In this document: positions 55,005-64,000 of the stretch, one piece after another
Position numbering within the stretch: the first letter of the stretch is position 1
Layout: each line of letters opens with the position of its first letter
DNA from: Adiantum capillus-veneris
Taxonomy: Eukaryota; Streptophyta; Polypodiopsida; Polypodiales; Pteridaceae
Direction: 5' to 3'
Length of the DNA: 64,000 nucleotides
Assembly (NCBI GenBank): GCA_014529385.2
Contig: CM043962.1
Coordinates: 87,713,680-87,777,679 of the forward strand
Position numbers and translations under genes: made by a program
Notes under the pieces: generated by a model
The model's input: only the letters and a program-made list of their open reading frames with translations
Databases searched by the model: none
What the model was told of the DNA's origin: nothing

Positions 55005-57824
55005 TTAGGCCTCTAAAGAATGCTCCCTGATAATACCTGACATCAAAGCAAATGATGCAGCATCTTTGTTATCTAAGAGCAGAGCTTTGCAAAAGGCATG
55101 CCTACCAAAGTGGACATTTCCAAAATTTCTGCATGCACTCAAGACAGTACGCCATGGCACAAGATCATCATACTGTGGATGCTTCATGACTATCCTTTCT
55201 GCCTTGTCGAACTGACCTGCCCGACAGACAAGATCCAGCATGCAATAGTGATGCTCCTCTCTGGGAACTATCCCAAATTCCTTGCTCATGACATTGAAGT
55301 AAGTATCGCTTTCATCTAAAAGGCCCTGGCGACTACAAGTATTGAGAATTACCACAAACAATATTGAATCTGGCTTTATGCACTCTAGTAGCATCCGCTC
55401 ATATATTTGAAAAACATTTTCACTTAATCCAAGCTGGGCATACCCGGCCATTAATGCCGTACAAGATACCACAGTTCGAAACGGAAGTTTCTCAAACACT
55501 TGTTGTGCTTTACCAAGCAAGCCACAACTTGCATACATGTCAACAAGGGTGTTGCCAACTAGGGGTTCTTTTCCCAATAGCCCCTTTCTCTCAATCTCGA
55601 TATGCAATTCCCTGCCCTGATCTGCCGCTCCAATGCTGCTACAGGCTTTCAAGCTGCATAGAAGCGTTACCTCGTTGGGAGAGACACCCTCACACAGCAT
55701 TAATTTAAACAATCCTAATGCCTCTTCCCCCTGGTCATTTTCAGCATAACCTGAAATTATTGCCGTCCACAACACAACATCTCGAACAGGAAGCTTGTCG
55801 AAAACATCTTTTGCTTTTGCAAGCAACCCAAAGTTTATGTACATATCAATTAAAACACTGCTAACAGAAGGGTCCATTTTCAGCCATCCCAACCTTTCAA
55901 GCTCGGCGTGTATATCCTGGCCCTTTTCAAACGCTCCTGAATTGCCACAAGACTTCAAGCTCCAAACAAAAGTGACAGCATTACAAGTTGCCCCCTCATG
56001 TTGCATTTGCTCAAAGAGCTCGATTACTTCATCATCACACCCATGTTCTGCATATCCAACCAGCATTGCATTCCATGAGTCTTCATCCTTGAACGAAAGC
56101 CTATTAAAAACTTCTCTTGCATTCCTAATAAGACCTAATCCAACATATAAATTCATGACAGAAATAACAACTTCTCCAAAAAACATTGCACGCCTTTCAA
56201 TCTCAGCATGTAATTCAAGCCCCTTTTCCTTCCAACCCCAATCTGAGCAAGCCCTTAAGCTGCAAACAAATGTAGCAGCATTTGGAGATGCTCCTTCCGA
56301 TTCCATTATCTCAAATCTTTTTAATGCTTCCTCACCATAGCCATTCTCAGCATAACCTACAATCAATACAGTCCATGAGGCTGTATCTCGAACTGAAAGT
56401 TTGTCGAAAACGTTTTGTGCTGTAGATAGCAAGCCACACTTGGCATACATGTTAATTAAACTATTGCCAACACCATCATCTTGAAGAAACCCCTTACTTT
56501 CAATTTCAGCATGAATTTCTTGACCTGTTTCTACATCGGCTAAGAGGCTACATGCTTTCAAGCCACAAACAAGCGTCAAATGATTTGGGGACACACCTAC
56601 CAGTCTCATACTTCTGAAACAATTCACAGCCTTGTCACCATGCCCATGATCAACATATCCTCCAATCAATGAGTTCCATGAAGCTATGGTCCGAGAAGGC
56701 AGCTTGTCAAAAAGTTCACGTGCAGTTGCAAGGTGACCACATTTCATATGCATATCAATCAAGGCATTGCAAGCAACAAAGTCTGTTTCAAGCACGCCTA
56801 GCCTTTCAAGCTCTGCATGTATGCTTTGACCCATGTCTAAATTTCCACTTATGGTGCATGCTTTCACACAAGAAGTAAGTGTGACAACATTTGGAGAGAC
56901 ACCACTGCGCTGCATCTGCTTGAAGCAATCAAGTGCTTTATTTCCATGCCCCTGCTCTGCCAAGCCTGAAACTAATGCATTCCAAGATGCAAGGTTTTGT
57001 AGCTTTAGCATTTTTGCTATTTCCTTTGCTTGTGAGAAAGCATTACACTTGACGTACATATTGACCAAAACGCTGCCAAGAAAAGGATTCCAATTAAGTA
57101 AACCCTGCCGTTCAACTTCTGCATGTAATTCTTGGCCCTTCTCTATGGCTTTGACAGTTCCACAAGCTTTTATAGCCAAAACAAATGCAGGAGCATCAGG
57201 CATGATACCATCTTTTTGCATCGCATTGAAACATTGTAGTGCTTGCTCCCCTTTCTCATGTTCTATGTAGCCTCCTATAAGAGAAGTCCATACTACAATG
57301 TTTGGGCTAGGAAGCAGATCAAACACTTCCTGAGCTTTAACCATTAAGCCACACTTAGCATACATATCAATTAAGGTGCTGCCAATGTAAACATTCTCTT
57401 TGTACCATCCGTTTTTGCAAATGTCTGTGTGTATTTGCATGCCTCTTTTCCAATCTACCAGCTTTGTGCATGCCTTCAGCAGGGCCACAAGGGTGTGTGC
57501 AGAAGGACATAAAACGCCTTTCTTTTGCATTTCATCATAAAGGGAGAAAGCTTCGTGATAGTTTTCATGGTCGACGCAGCCCACCAGGAGGACATTCCAT
57601 GCCATCTCATTTTGAGATGCCAACATGTTGAAGATACGCCCAGCTTCATGGATGTGGGCAGCTTCAACCAAAGCAAACACCAGATGGTTGCCAAAAAACG
57701 AATGGCCCTGCAGACCATGTGTGAATATGAATGTGCGCAGTCGTGCTTTATACAACGAGTTCTTCAATACATTGGCGTTGCGCACAATACGCAGAAGAAG
57801 CTGAACAGAAACCTGAAAAGGCAT
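55005..57824 (-). CDS. PLS-class pentatricopeptide repeat protein
   Basis: An intact, intronless 939-codon ORF. It has eight P-type motifs spaced about 101-103 residues apart, each with two following L and S motifs. The first W is at residue 76, the next at 179 and 281, then 'IASWNSLIGGY', 'TASWTVLIVGY', 'EDSWNAMLVGY', 'VVLWTAIISGY' and 'VVSCTALMAGY'. It ends with an E1-like motif ('VPWRTVLSACRNFGNVHFG') and only about 15 residues of E2, with no E+ or DYW deaminase. Such proteins bind organellar RNA one base per motif, and PLS members usually take part in C-to-U editing. The basic N-terminus ('LLLRIVRNANVLKNSLYKAR') suits organelle import. Lacking DYW, it would need a partner deaminase. The ATG at 57824 is the first in frame. 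Confidence 0.95.
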   Translation of the reverse strand: MPFQVSVQLLLRIVRNANVLKNSLYKARLRTFIFTHGLQGHSFFGNHLVFALVEAAHIHEAGRIFNMLASQNEMAWNVLLVGCVDHENYHEAFSLYDEMQKKGVLCPSAHTLVALLKACTKLVDWKRGMQIHTDICKNGWYKENVYIGSTLIDMYAKCGLMVKAQEVFDLLPSPNIVVWTSLIGGYIEHEKGEQALQCFNAMQKDGIMPDAPAFVLAIKACGTVKAIEKGQELHAEVERQGLLNWNPFLGSVLVNMYVKCNAFSQAKEIAKMLKLQNLASWNALVSGLAEQGHGNKALDCFKQMQRSGVSPNVVTLTSCVKACTISGNLDMGQSIHAELERLGVLETDFVACNALIDMHMKCGHLATARELFDKLPSRTIASWNSLIGGYVDHGHGDKAVNCFRSMRLVGVSPNHLTLVCGLKACSLLADVETGQEIHAEIESKGFLQDDGVGNSLINMYAKCGLLSTAQNVFDKLSVRDTASWTVLIVGYAENGYGEEALKRFEIMESEGASPNAATFVCSLRACSDWGWKEKGLELHAEIERRAMFFGEVVISVMNLYVGLGLIRNAREVFNRLSFKDEDSWNAMLVGYAEHGCDDEVIELFEQMQHEGATCNAVTFVWSLKSCGNSGAFEKGQDIHAELERLGWLKMDPSVSSVLIDMYINFGLLAKAKDVFDKLPVRDVVLWTAIISGYAENDQGEEALGLFKLMLCEGVSPNEVTLLCSLKACSSIGAADQGRELHIEIERKGLLGKEPLVGNTLVDMYASCGLLGKAQQVFEKLPFRTVVSCTALMAGYAQLGLSENVFQIYERMLLECIKPDSILFVVILNTCSRQGLLDESDTYFNVMSKEFGIVPREEHHYCMLDLVCRAGQFDKAERIVMKHPQYDDLVPWRTVLSACRNFGNVHFGRHAFCKALLLDNKDAASFALMSGIIREHSLEA

Positions 57825-57999
57825 GTCATCTTAGCAGATGCAGAGAAAGCATCTTCTTCCTTCTCTTCTTTTTCTTGATCTTCTTCTTCTTCTTCAAAGT
57901 ATCCTGTTGAGTATCTGCCATTTCTGCAAATATTGCAATTACAGAGGCCATTGGAACAATCACTATAGGCATGTATTTTCAAAAGAGTGCTGCACCCAA
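57825..57999 (-). promoter_or_regulatory. PPR 5' leader with overlapping uORF
   Basis: On the minus strand a 72-codon ORF starts at an ATG at 57982 and ends at 57764, overlapping the PPR start in another frame. A GAA-rich tract (57862-57898) lies within it. No TATA box was seen. Confidence 0.4.
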
Positions 58000-58110
58000 A
58001 GAGCGTAGCTCAGTTGTTCGGGAAAATTCATTTTCAACAACCATACGCAATTCCTTTGAGGAGTAAAACCATGATTCAAAAGCAGGATTTGAACTCCCGC
58101 AGCCTCGTCT
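58000..58110 (+). repeat. tRNA-like / SINE-like scrap
   Basis: GAGCGTAGCTCAGTTGTTCGG at 58000-58020 (split: GAGCGTAGCTC, AGTTGTTCGG) looks like a tRNA D-arm with a pol III A box. On the opposite strand GAGTTCAAATCCTGC (58083-58097) looks like a B box and T-arm. The two are on different strands, so this is not one functional tRNA. It is more likely a rearranged tRNA-derived repeat. Confidence 0.35.
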
Positions 58111-58190
58111 GGCTCTTACGCGAGCTTCCAGTATCGTCGCCCAGCACCTGCGATCTGCCACCTTCCTCTCTCACCACATGCTAACTAATC

Positions 58191-61100
58191 AAAGGGGCAT
58201 CTTTCTCGATTCCCTCTAATGAATTCAATGTATTTTTTCTTAGACGGCTGGGTTTCCTCGTTGCCAAGATGCAGACTGGAAACACTAGTAGAATTTTCTA
58301 AATTTGCACGATTTTTACTTGGTGAGCCTAAGGAGCTATTCCCAAACGAGGCCCATACATTGAGCCACGTGGACCAATCACCACCGTAGGCTAATAATAT
58401 TAATAAAAGCCACCTCTGCTTTTAGAGCCCGATCCATAAACGTCGGCGTAGCACAGCGTCGAAAAGAGAAGACTGGTAAGCAGAGCGGCGGAAAGAAGGA
58501 AACGTCATCCAACACTTTTGAGTGTCAAGCAATCGATCCGACTTTTTACAAAAAACACCTATGAGAAAGAATTTCCAACTATCAAGCTATGGATCGCGAT
58601 CTGACTTAGTTGGCATCAACTATATTCCTACAGCGAGTGCGCCAACTCACACACAGTCAGATTGCTGCTCTGCAGACCTTTGAGATGGGGCTTACAATCG
58701 ATCGCAATCCGTATAAGAAGGGCTACAAACTCACCGATCGATCGTGATCCGTAATGGATGGATCGCGATTCAAGAACAAGCCTAATGAAGAAGGTCTTGC
58801 AGGCAGAGAAATAGTGGCATCGAGCAAGCGAGCAGCGTGAGAAGGAGGCAGCGCTGGTTTTTTTTTAAGCGCCGATGAGCGACATCTGAGAAAAGCTGAC
58901 CAGCAGCTGTAGAAGCAAATTGACGAGCAGTTGTTCAAGATTTTTTTGGAAGGTGCGAGCAATTGCTTTTGGCAAGAGGGGCAATTTCGTTTGCAGGAGG
59001 TCGACGGTCGAACAGTGCGCGCGAGGACGAGAGCGAGGAGAGGAGAAAAAGTGTGGCCTACAGATAGGTGGAACGAGCATCGTTCCAGAAAAAAAAGCAT
59101 GTGAGCAGGTTTGTGACGGAACGAACTGATGAGTGGTGAATCGACGAATGAAGCAAGGGAAATGAAAGTCTGCAGAGAACCGAATCGAGTGAATCAAGGA
59201 AAGCAGTGATTCCTTGCGGCCTGCAAGCTCTTGTACGAAGCAGCTTGTGATCGCAAGGAAGATACAGCGAAAAGCTCATGCGTGAAATAAAGACAATAAT
59301 TTTTTTATATACAAATATAAAGTTATTTGTGTTATTGAAATTCATAGGTTTTATTTACTTGGTGAGCCCAATGTCCGTTTTCAGGTTCTTGAGCTCACAA
59401 TCGGCCACATGGCGGTTACAGTCAACGCAAAAAAAGCTATATCTTGCTCCGTTATCATTGTGAATTTTCCATAGGAGTCCTTGCTGAAGGAAACGATGTC
59501 GTTCTCTTGAAGGTTGTATTTGTTCTCTAGACAAAAGCCAACCAAGCACACTGCTGGTCCCACAGTATGAGGAGGTCACCTTCTACCACCCTAACACACA
59601 TACATAAAAAAATTAAACACAAGGAGATTTCTAGTCAGGGGCTCGAGGGAAAGGCCTCGTTAATCTTCGAAGTGCTTTGGCCATATGTCAAATCCCCTTG
59701 AAGGCATATGCCACTGCCTTGGTTGACATGTATGTCTGAAACGTCGTCTCTTGAAATGCATTGATTGCGGATATGCCCAACAAGGACTGGGCCACGAAGC
59801 TCTAGCTCATTGGTTTTAGGATGCAAAGCGAGGGCACTTCTCGCACTACATAGGAGTCCAATACAACTATGATGTGGAACATAAAGTTAGCTCTGCTTCT
59901 CTTTAAGTTTAATCTATAGCCTGCATCTTTTCTATTTGTCTTAACGTGTGTTTTGTGTCTGACATGGAGAATATATATTCACAACAGTGGACGTTTCAAT
60001 TGCACAAGCACGCCTTCAACTCAACAACACTACAAGGTTCGTTATTTGTATCCAGCACCCCATGACTATGTGTTTGCTTGGCGCAACACGTAAACGCTAC
60101 GGGGCAGGGCACGACTTCCGTTTCTTATCATTTTTGGAGAGACCACAGTGCCAACTCTCCACCATACTTTTGTATGGCACCTCTGCATGACGTGCACTGT
60201 ATACTTTGCAGTTTCAGTCGGTGATGTTTCATTGCAAGACGATATGTTTAACTACTCAAATTGCTTTTTTGTAGCTTGATTCAAACATTGTCCGCCGGCT
60301 TGCACAATTGGATAACATTCGCACACGATTATCAGGTCGGTAGTGTAGTTCATTTTTTATAGTCTATTAATTGACTATGCTTGATTGAGAATAAGATGGG
60401 TGTCTCAAAGATGGTTCCACGATCTAGAGACTAAATAGTCGATATTACTAGGTTGAATGGTGCAATCATAACTACCAAAGTAGGTTAAGTTGCAACCCTT
60501 TTGCTTGATTCAATTACCCTTTTTAGTAGCTCTTTGTCGTATATGGAGCACTATGGGACACAACTTGATTCTTCCCAATGCTCATCAAGTCCCAAGCTTA
60601 GCTATTATTGGTGCTTATCAATAGGTTCTACTCATTTTCTCGTGTCACCACAACAAAACCCAAGGCAACAACAATCACAACCAATTAACCAAGTAACCAA
60701 TTGCGCTCCAAAATCTATCAGCTTATGTACGACAAAGGCCCACCAAGCAAGACTAGTTAAACTATTTTCTTGTAAATTTTACCGGCTCAAGGCTAAGTTG
60801 GGTTATTCCTTTCCCCAACATTGGTGTATATTCACTCATTTTCTTTTCTATTAGCTGAATTTAGGTAGATTCCTTCGACAACATGGCTATCCTCTTTTAA
60901 ATCATCATGAAAACTCCAGTTATTGACTTCAACACCTAGCACGTTGGATTCGAATCTCTGCCTTGAGACACACTGCCATGAGGAGATCGTTGCTTTGTAC
61001 ACAACCCCACATGCATTAAAAAAAGTGCCTTACCTACCCCTAGTTCTGCAACCTCATTCATCATGCAACTCCCTTGCCTGCTTGGAGTGCCACGTGGGAA

Positions 61101-61269
61101 CCCAGGCAACAATAGCTAGCTACCCTCAGTCTGAGCACTCACAAGTAAAAAACAAAATGTAATGATCCCCCCCTTTATCCCTCGTGCAATGCCTGGCATT
61201 CACCTCGCTTGCCACCTGTCCTCTCCAGCTAGCCGCAGCTACGTGCACCTACACCCCTTTTGTGGTGTC
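58191..61269. other. No recognisable gene
   Basis: Short ORFs only. A cluster of GATCGCGATC-like sites lies at 58590-58770. A minus-strand frame at 59381-59563 ('NKYNLQENDIVSFSKDSYGK') looks protein-like but is unrecognised and short. Confidence 0.45.
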
Positions 61270-61790
61270 TACTTTTGCAATCCCAAAATGGGTATCTTGT
61301 CAGATGCCATTTAAAAAGCCAATCTCAAAATCGTGCCACCCTACTATTCCATATTGAGTCCAAGGCATATTTTCTACCCATGCAAGCAAGAATGTGTTGG
61401 AGTTTGTATGTCTTGATGTATGGCCCCTACAACCACCGTGTTTATGTACAGAAACATGTTTTTTTTTTCACAATGATCGATGATCACACTAGGTGTATTT
61501 CTTTAAGGAGAAAAATGGGATGCTTACTCACTTTCAACTTTTCAATGCTATGGGTGAAAATCAGACTCAGAAAGCATGTAAAAAACCTACAATCATATGG
61601 AGGGGAAATCTACGTATGTAGTGAGTTTAGAAGGTTTTTAAAGAAGCATAAAATTTATACGCAATTTTCATGTAAGCATACTCTGCACCAAAATAGTGTT
61701 GCTGAGGGCAAAACTAGACACTTTACAAAAGTTGCAAGAGCATTGATGAATGAGAAGAATTTTGTTCATTTTAATGAGCATTAAGGTTCT
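61270..61790 (+). pseudogene. Copia integrase fossil
   Basis: A 174-codon frame contains 'FFFTMIDDHTRC' (first catalytic Asp), 'NLQSYGGEIYVCSEFRRFLK' (canonical DNGGE, here SYGGE) and 'HTLHQNSVAEGKTRH' (catalytic Glu in a V-A-E context). 'VARALMNEKN' follows. It is the core of a Copia integrase with the second Asp lost. No adjoining LTR, protease or RT was recognised. It was probably part of an older element. Confidence 0.8.
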
Positions 61791-62099
61791 TAGGCCCTTT
61801 AATTTATCTAAGCGTAATCAAGATGATTAAGGAATAGCCAAATGGGGAGTGTCATGTGTACAAAAATGTTGGGTTTTATTAGTAAGGGTAAAACTTACAA
61901 GTTTATGCGAAATAGGCCTTTTCTATTTTGTAAAATGGGTGAAAAGCAAAAGAAGCTTTAATATTTTAGATTTTCCACCCATTTTGTATAAGGTCCTTTT
62001 GCTACATCCATCAATGGGCCACCCTCAAAAGTGGGCTAAGCTTAAGCATTCCCTACCATCATTACTCCCTGAAGGCTTCTTTTCCCTCTCTCCAACCAC

Positions 62100-62104
<5 letters not shown>
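61791..62104. other. Spacer
   Basis: No feature was seen. Confidence 0.5.

Positions 62105-62188
<84 letters not shown>
62105..62188. repeat. (CT)25 followed by a 34-base poly-C run
   Basis: CT occupies 62105-62154 and uninterrupted C occupies 62155-62188. Confidence 0.97.
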
Positions 62189-63674
62189 ACATTTGGACCC
62201 TCCCTTCACTTTTCAAGTTCCAAACTCATTTTTCACTCTCTCTTTAGATGGAAAAGTAATTTTTTTTATCTTCTCACATCCCCCCCCACCCGGTCTTTCC
62301 CTCTTCCAAGTTCGAATCTAGTATGCTACACCAAAAACTAGCTATGAACAGCTTCACCTGAACCCCCACATCCTCTCTACATATTTCCTTTCCCTTCTAC
62401 CATCTTCTTCTCCCAAATTCTCTTCCTTTCTTCTTAGAGGCCTACGGCTAGCAATGTCCAAGACCAAGATGTCTATTGGATCATTGCTTTGTCTACAAAG
62501 TGAATGTGACGATGCAATCATGCACAATATGAGCTTACCAGGTCTCTCATTGCACATTGGGTTGCAAAGCCATCTCTAGAACTGATGCACCTCACAAATT
62601 AAAGCTAATCGGTAATGAATCAACAAATTAATTTTGCTTATCGACAATCAAGACTCGGTATGGCTAGTTTAAATTTCAATTGATTGCTGACTCTTGTGGA
62701 TTGTGAAGACGGGAGACCACGAATCGAAGAAACGAGAGCTTTTTAAAGATACTGAAGAAACAATGATTAAGAAACCGGCATAGACATACAAAGAAAGAGA
62801 TATGAGGGAGTTTAAAAAATCATATATCAATTTAGTGGAGATTAAAAGGAAAAAAAAATGTGAAGACGGCTTGCGGGATTCTTGAAGGCTTCCTAGGAAG
62901 AAGAAATATTTGTTAGCTCGAGGTGAAGTTGAGACGACAACCAAGAAAACATTGGGTAGCATCGACAACTTCCAATCTTGCTAGCACACTTCCCTGTCAA
63001 CCTTTCACCATCCCTTCCAATTCCGAAGTACTCACACACACCTAAATTGTAACATTCAATGCACTAGTAACTTGTGTGTAGCGGAAATTGATAACATAGT
63101 GAGCATTTCATTAAGAACAAGTTCCTAATGAGCATAGAAAGAGTACTTAGTTTGAGAAAATCAACACAACAATTTACACCTAGCTAATTTGGCATAGACA
63201 ATACTTGAAAAGAGAGAGAAATAGAACAATTGACAACAATTGAGGACCGGATTGACATGGAGCCTGACATGGAGCCGGTCCTCCCTCCAAAAAGGCTTTG
63301 TATTATAGCTTCTCCCATCAAAGGAGACTTTTGTACAATAAAATCTTTGTGTTTCTTGACAAAACTCGTTAATGCAATCAAGATGGAAGCTTCATGCACC
63401 AAATTATGCTTGAAAAACACGTCTAGTGCCCCTTGCCTCAGTCCCAAGACCTCACACACCTTCAAAAATGGTGAGAGCTAGCATGGTAGTATTCTCCTGA
63501 CATAATCACTCTAACAGCATAGCTTAGCTTAGTAATTAGCATGGTAGAGGAGATGAGCATGCCATTGAAGCTTGACTCTTGGTTGAATTTGCATTCCATA
63601 GCCAAGAGTTGTTTGTGTAGGCCTCTACTTCCAATGCTTGGAGAAGGAGATGGAGTTCTTGCTCAACCCATGAG

Positions 63675-63675
<1 letters not shown>
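62189..63675. other. No recognisable gene
   Basis: Short ORFs on both strands (for example 62669-62968 and 63184-63465 minus) show no known motifs. Confidence 0.5.

Positions 63676-63730
<55 letters not shown>
63676..63730. repeat. (TG)n microsatellite
   Basis: An uninterrupted TG run of 55 bases. It creates a false poly-His-Thr ORF on the minus strand. Confidence 0.98.
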
Positions 63731-63732
<2 letters not shown>

Positions 63733-64000
63733 CAAAGTTGGTTAGACTAAAAAAAGCCAACTCTCTCTCTACTTGGTCGACCCCTCTTGCTTTTTTCTCT
63801 TGCTGGCTTCCCATTGGTTTCTCCAAAGCTTAGCCAATCACAATTTAGAAGCATAATTGATAGCCTTGTGAGTGTCCCCCTTTCCCCTTTTGTGAGAGCT
63901 TTAGGTAATTAAATAATTTAATTAAACTCTCATTGGACCTTTTAGTCTTCTATCCAATAGGAATCAAGCAAGCCATTGGGCTGTTGGATGCTCATTGGAC
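63731..64000. other. Right end of window, no feature
   Basis: Nothing supportable was seen. Confidence 0.5.

Noticed and set aside
55795-56340. 181-codon plus-strand ORF
   Set aside because: It is antisense to the PPR repeats, whose repeating structure keeps several frames open. No independent motif.
58000-58184. A functional tRNA gene
   Set aside because: The A-box-like and B-box-like sequences are on opposite strands and no cloverleaf with an acceptor stem could be drawn.
63536-63826. Minus-strand ORF with a His-Thr repeat
   Set aside because: It is an artefact of the (TG)n microsatellite.

Overview
The window looks like repeat-dense nuclear DNA of a land plant, most likely a homosporous fern. 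That identification is an inference from the style of the single intact host gene (a PLS-class pentatricopeptide repeat protein with 'HAEIER..GLL' and 'MYAKCGLL' repeat phrases, a style I associate with ferns and lycophytes), from nested Ty3 and Copia LTR retrotransposons with plant-type primer sites, and from long (TG)n(AG)n tracts. There is no bacterial or organellar gene organisation.

Layout. 1-13093 is a nearly complete plus-strand Ty3/Gypsy element, called Ty3-A here. The window opens 25 bases before the end of its 5' LTR. A tRNA-Asp primer site, a long leader, gag, a broken protease, RT-RNase H and integrase follow. After integrase comes an unusual ORF with a second, better preserved retropepsin-like domain, then a small ORF, a polypurine tract and a 587-bp 3' LTR. 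Ty3-A sits in the RNase H region of an older Copia element, whose right half runs 13094 to about 13940. A minus-strand gag scrap follows to about 14290.

14.3-23.4 kb is decayed DNA holding copies of an LTR-end (U5-like) repeat in both orientations. 23373-37160 is interpreted as a second, RT-less LTR element, called NA-B. It has a candidate LTR, a primer site, a leader carrying a trimeric higher-order repeat around a 22-bp palindrome, and a broken series of unrecognised ORFs. These end in the same protease-like plus 'QIWVPK' module that follows integrase in Ty3-A. NA-B is split by a young minus-strand Copia element, Copia-C (27703-33079), with 192-bp LTRs differing at one base and a 5-bp target duplication AGGTC. 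The NA-B reading frame is continuous across the insertion.

37.2-45.6 kb holds a decayed plus-strand Copia element (Copia-D), split by a 5.3-kb insertion (39352-44699) that looks like an old TIR transposon. 47781-51331 is a short, RT-less Copia derivative (Copia-E) on the minus strand, with microsatellites inside its LTRs. 53.3-54.6 kb holds a dead hAT-like transposase. 55005-57824 is the intact 939-codon PPR gene on the minus strand. 58-64 kb is mostly featureless, with a tRNA-like scrap, a Copia integrase fossil and simple repeats.

The points that most merit follow-up are the relocated retropepsin domain of Ty3-A, its sharing with the non-autonomous NA-B, the palindrome-centred higher-order repeat in the NA-B leader, and repeated PPT-like 11-mers near an internal TATA box and small ORF in Ty3-A. 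Coordinates of decayed elements are approximate unless an LTR edge or target duplication fixes them.
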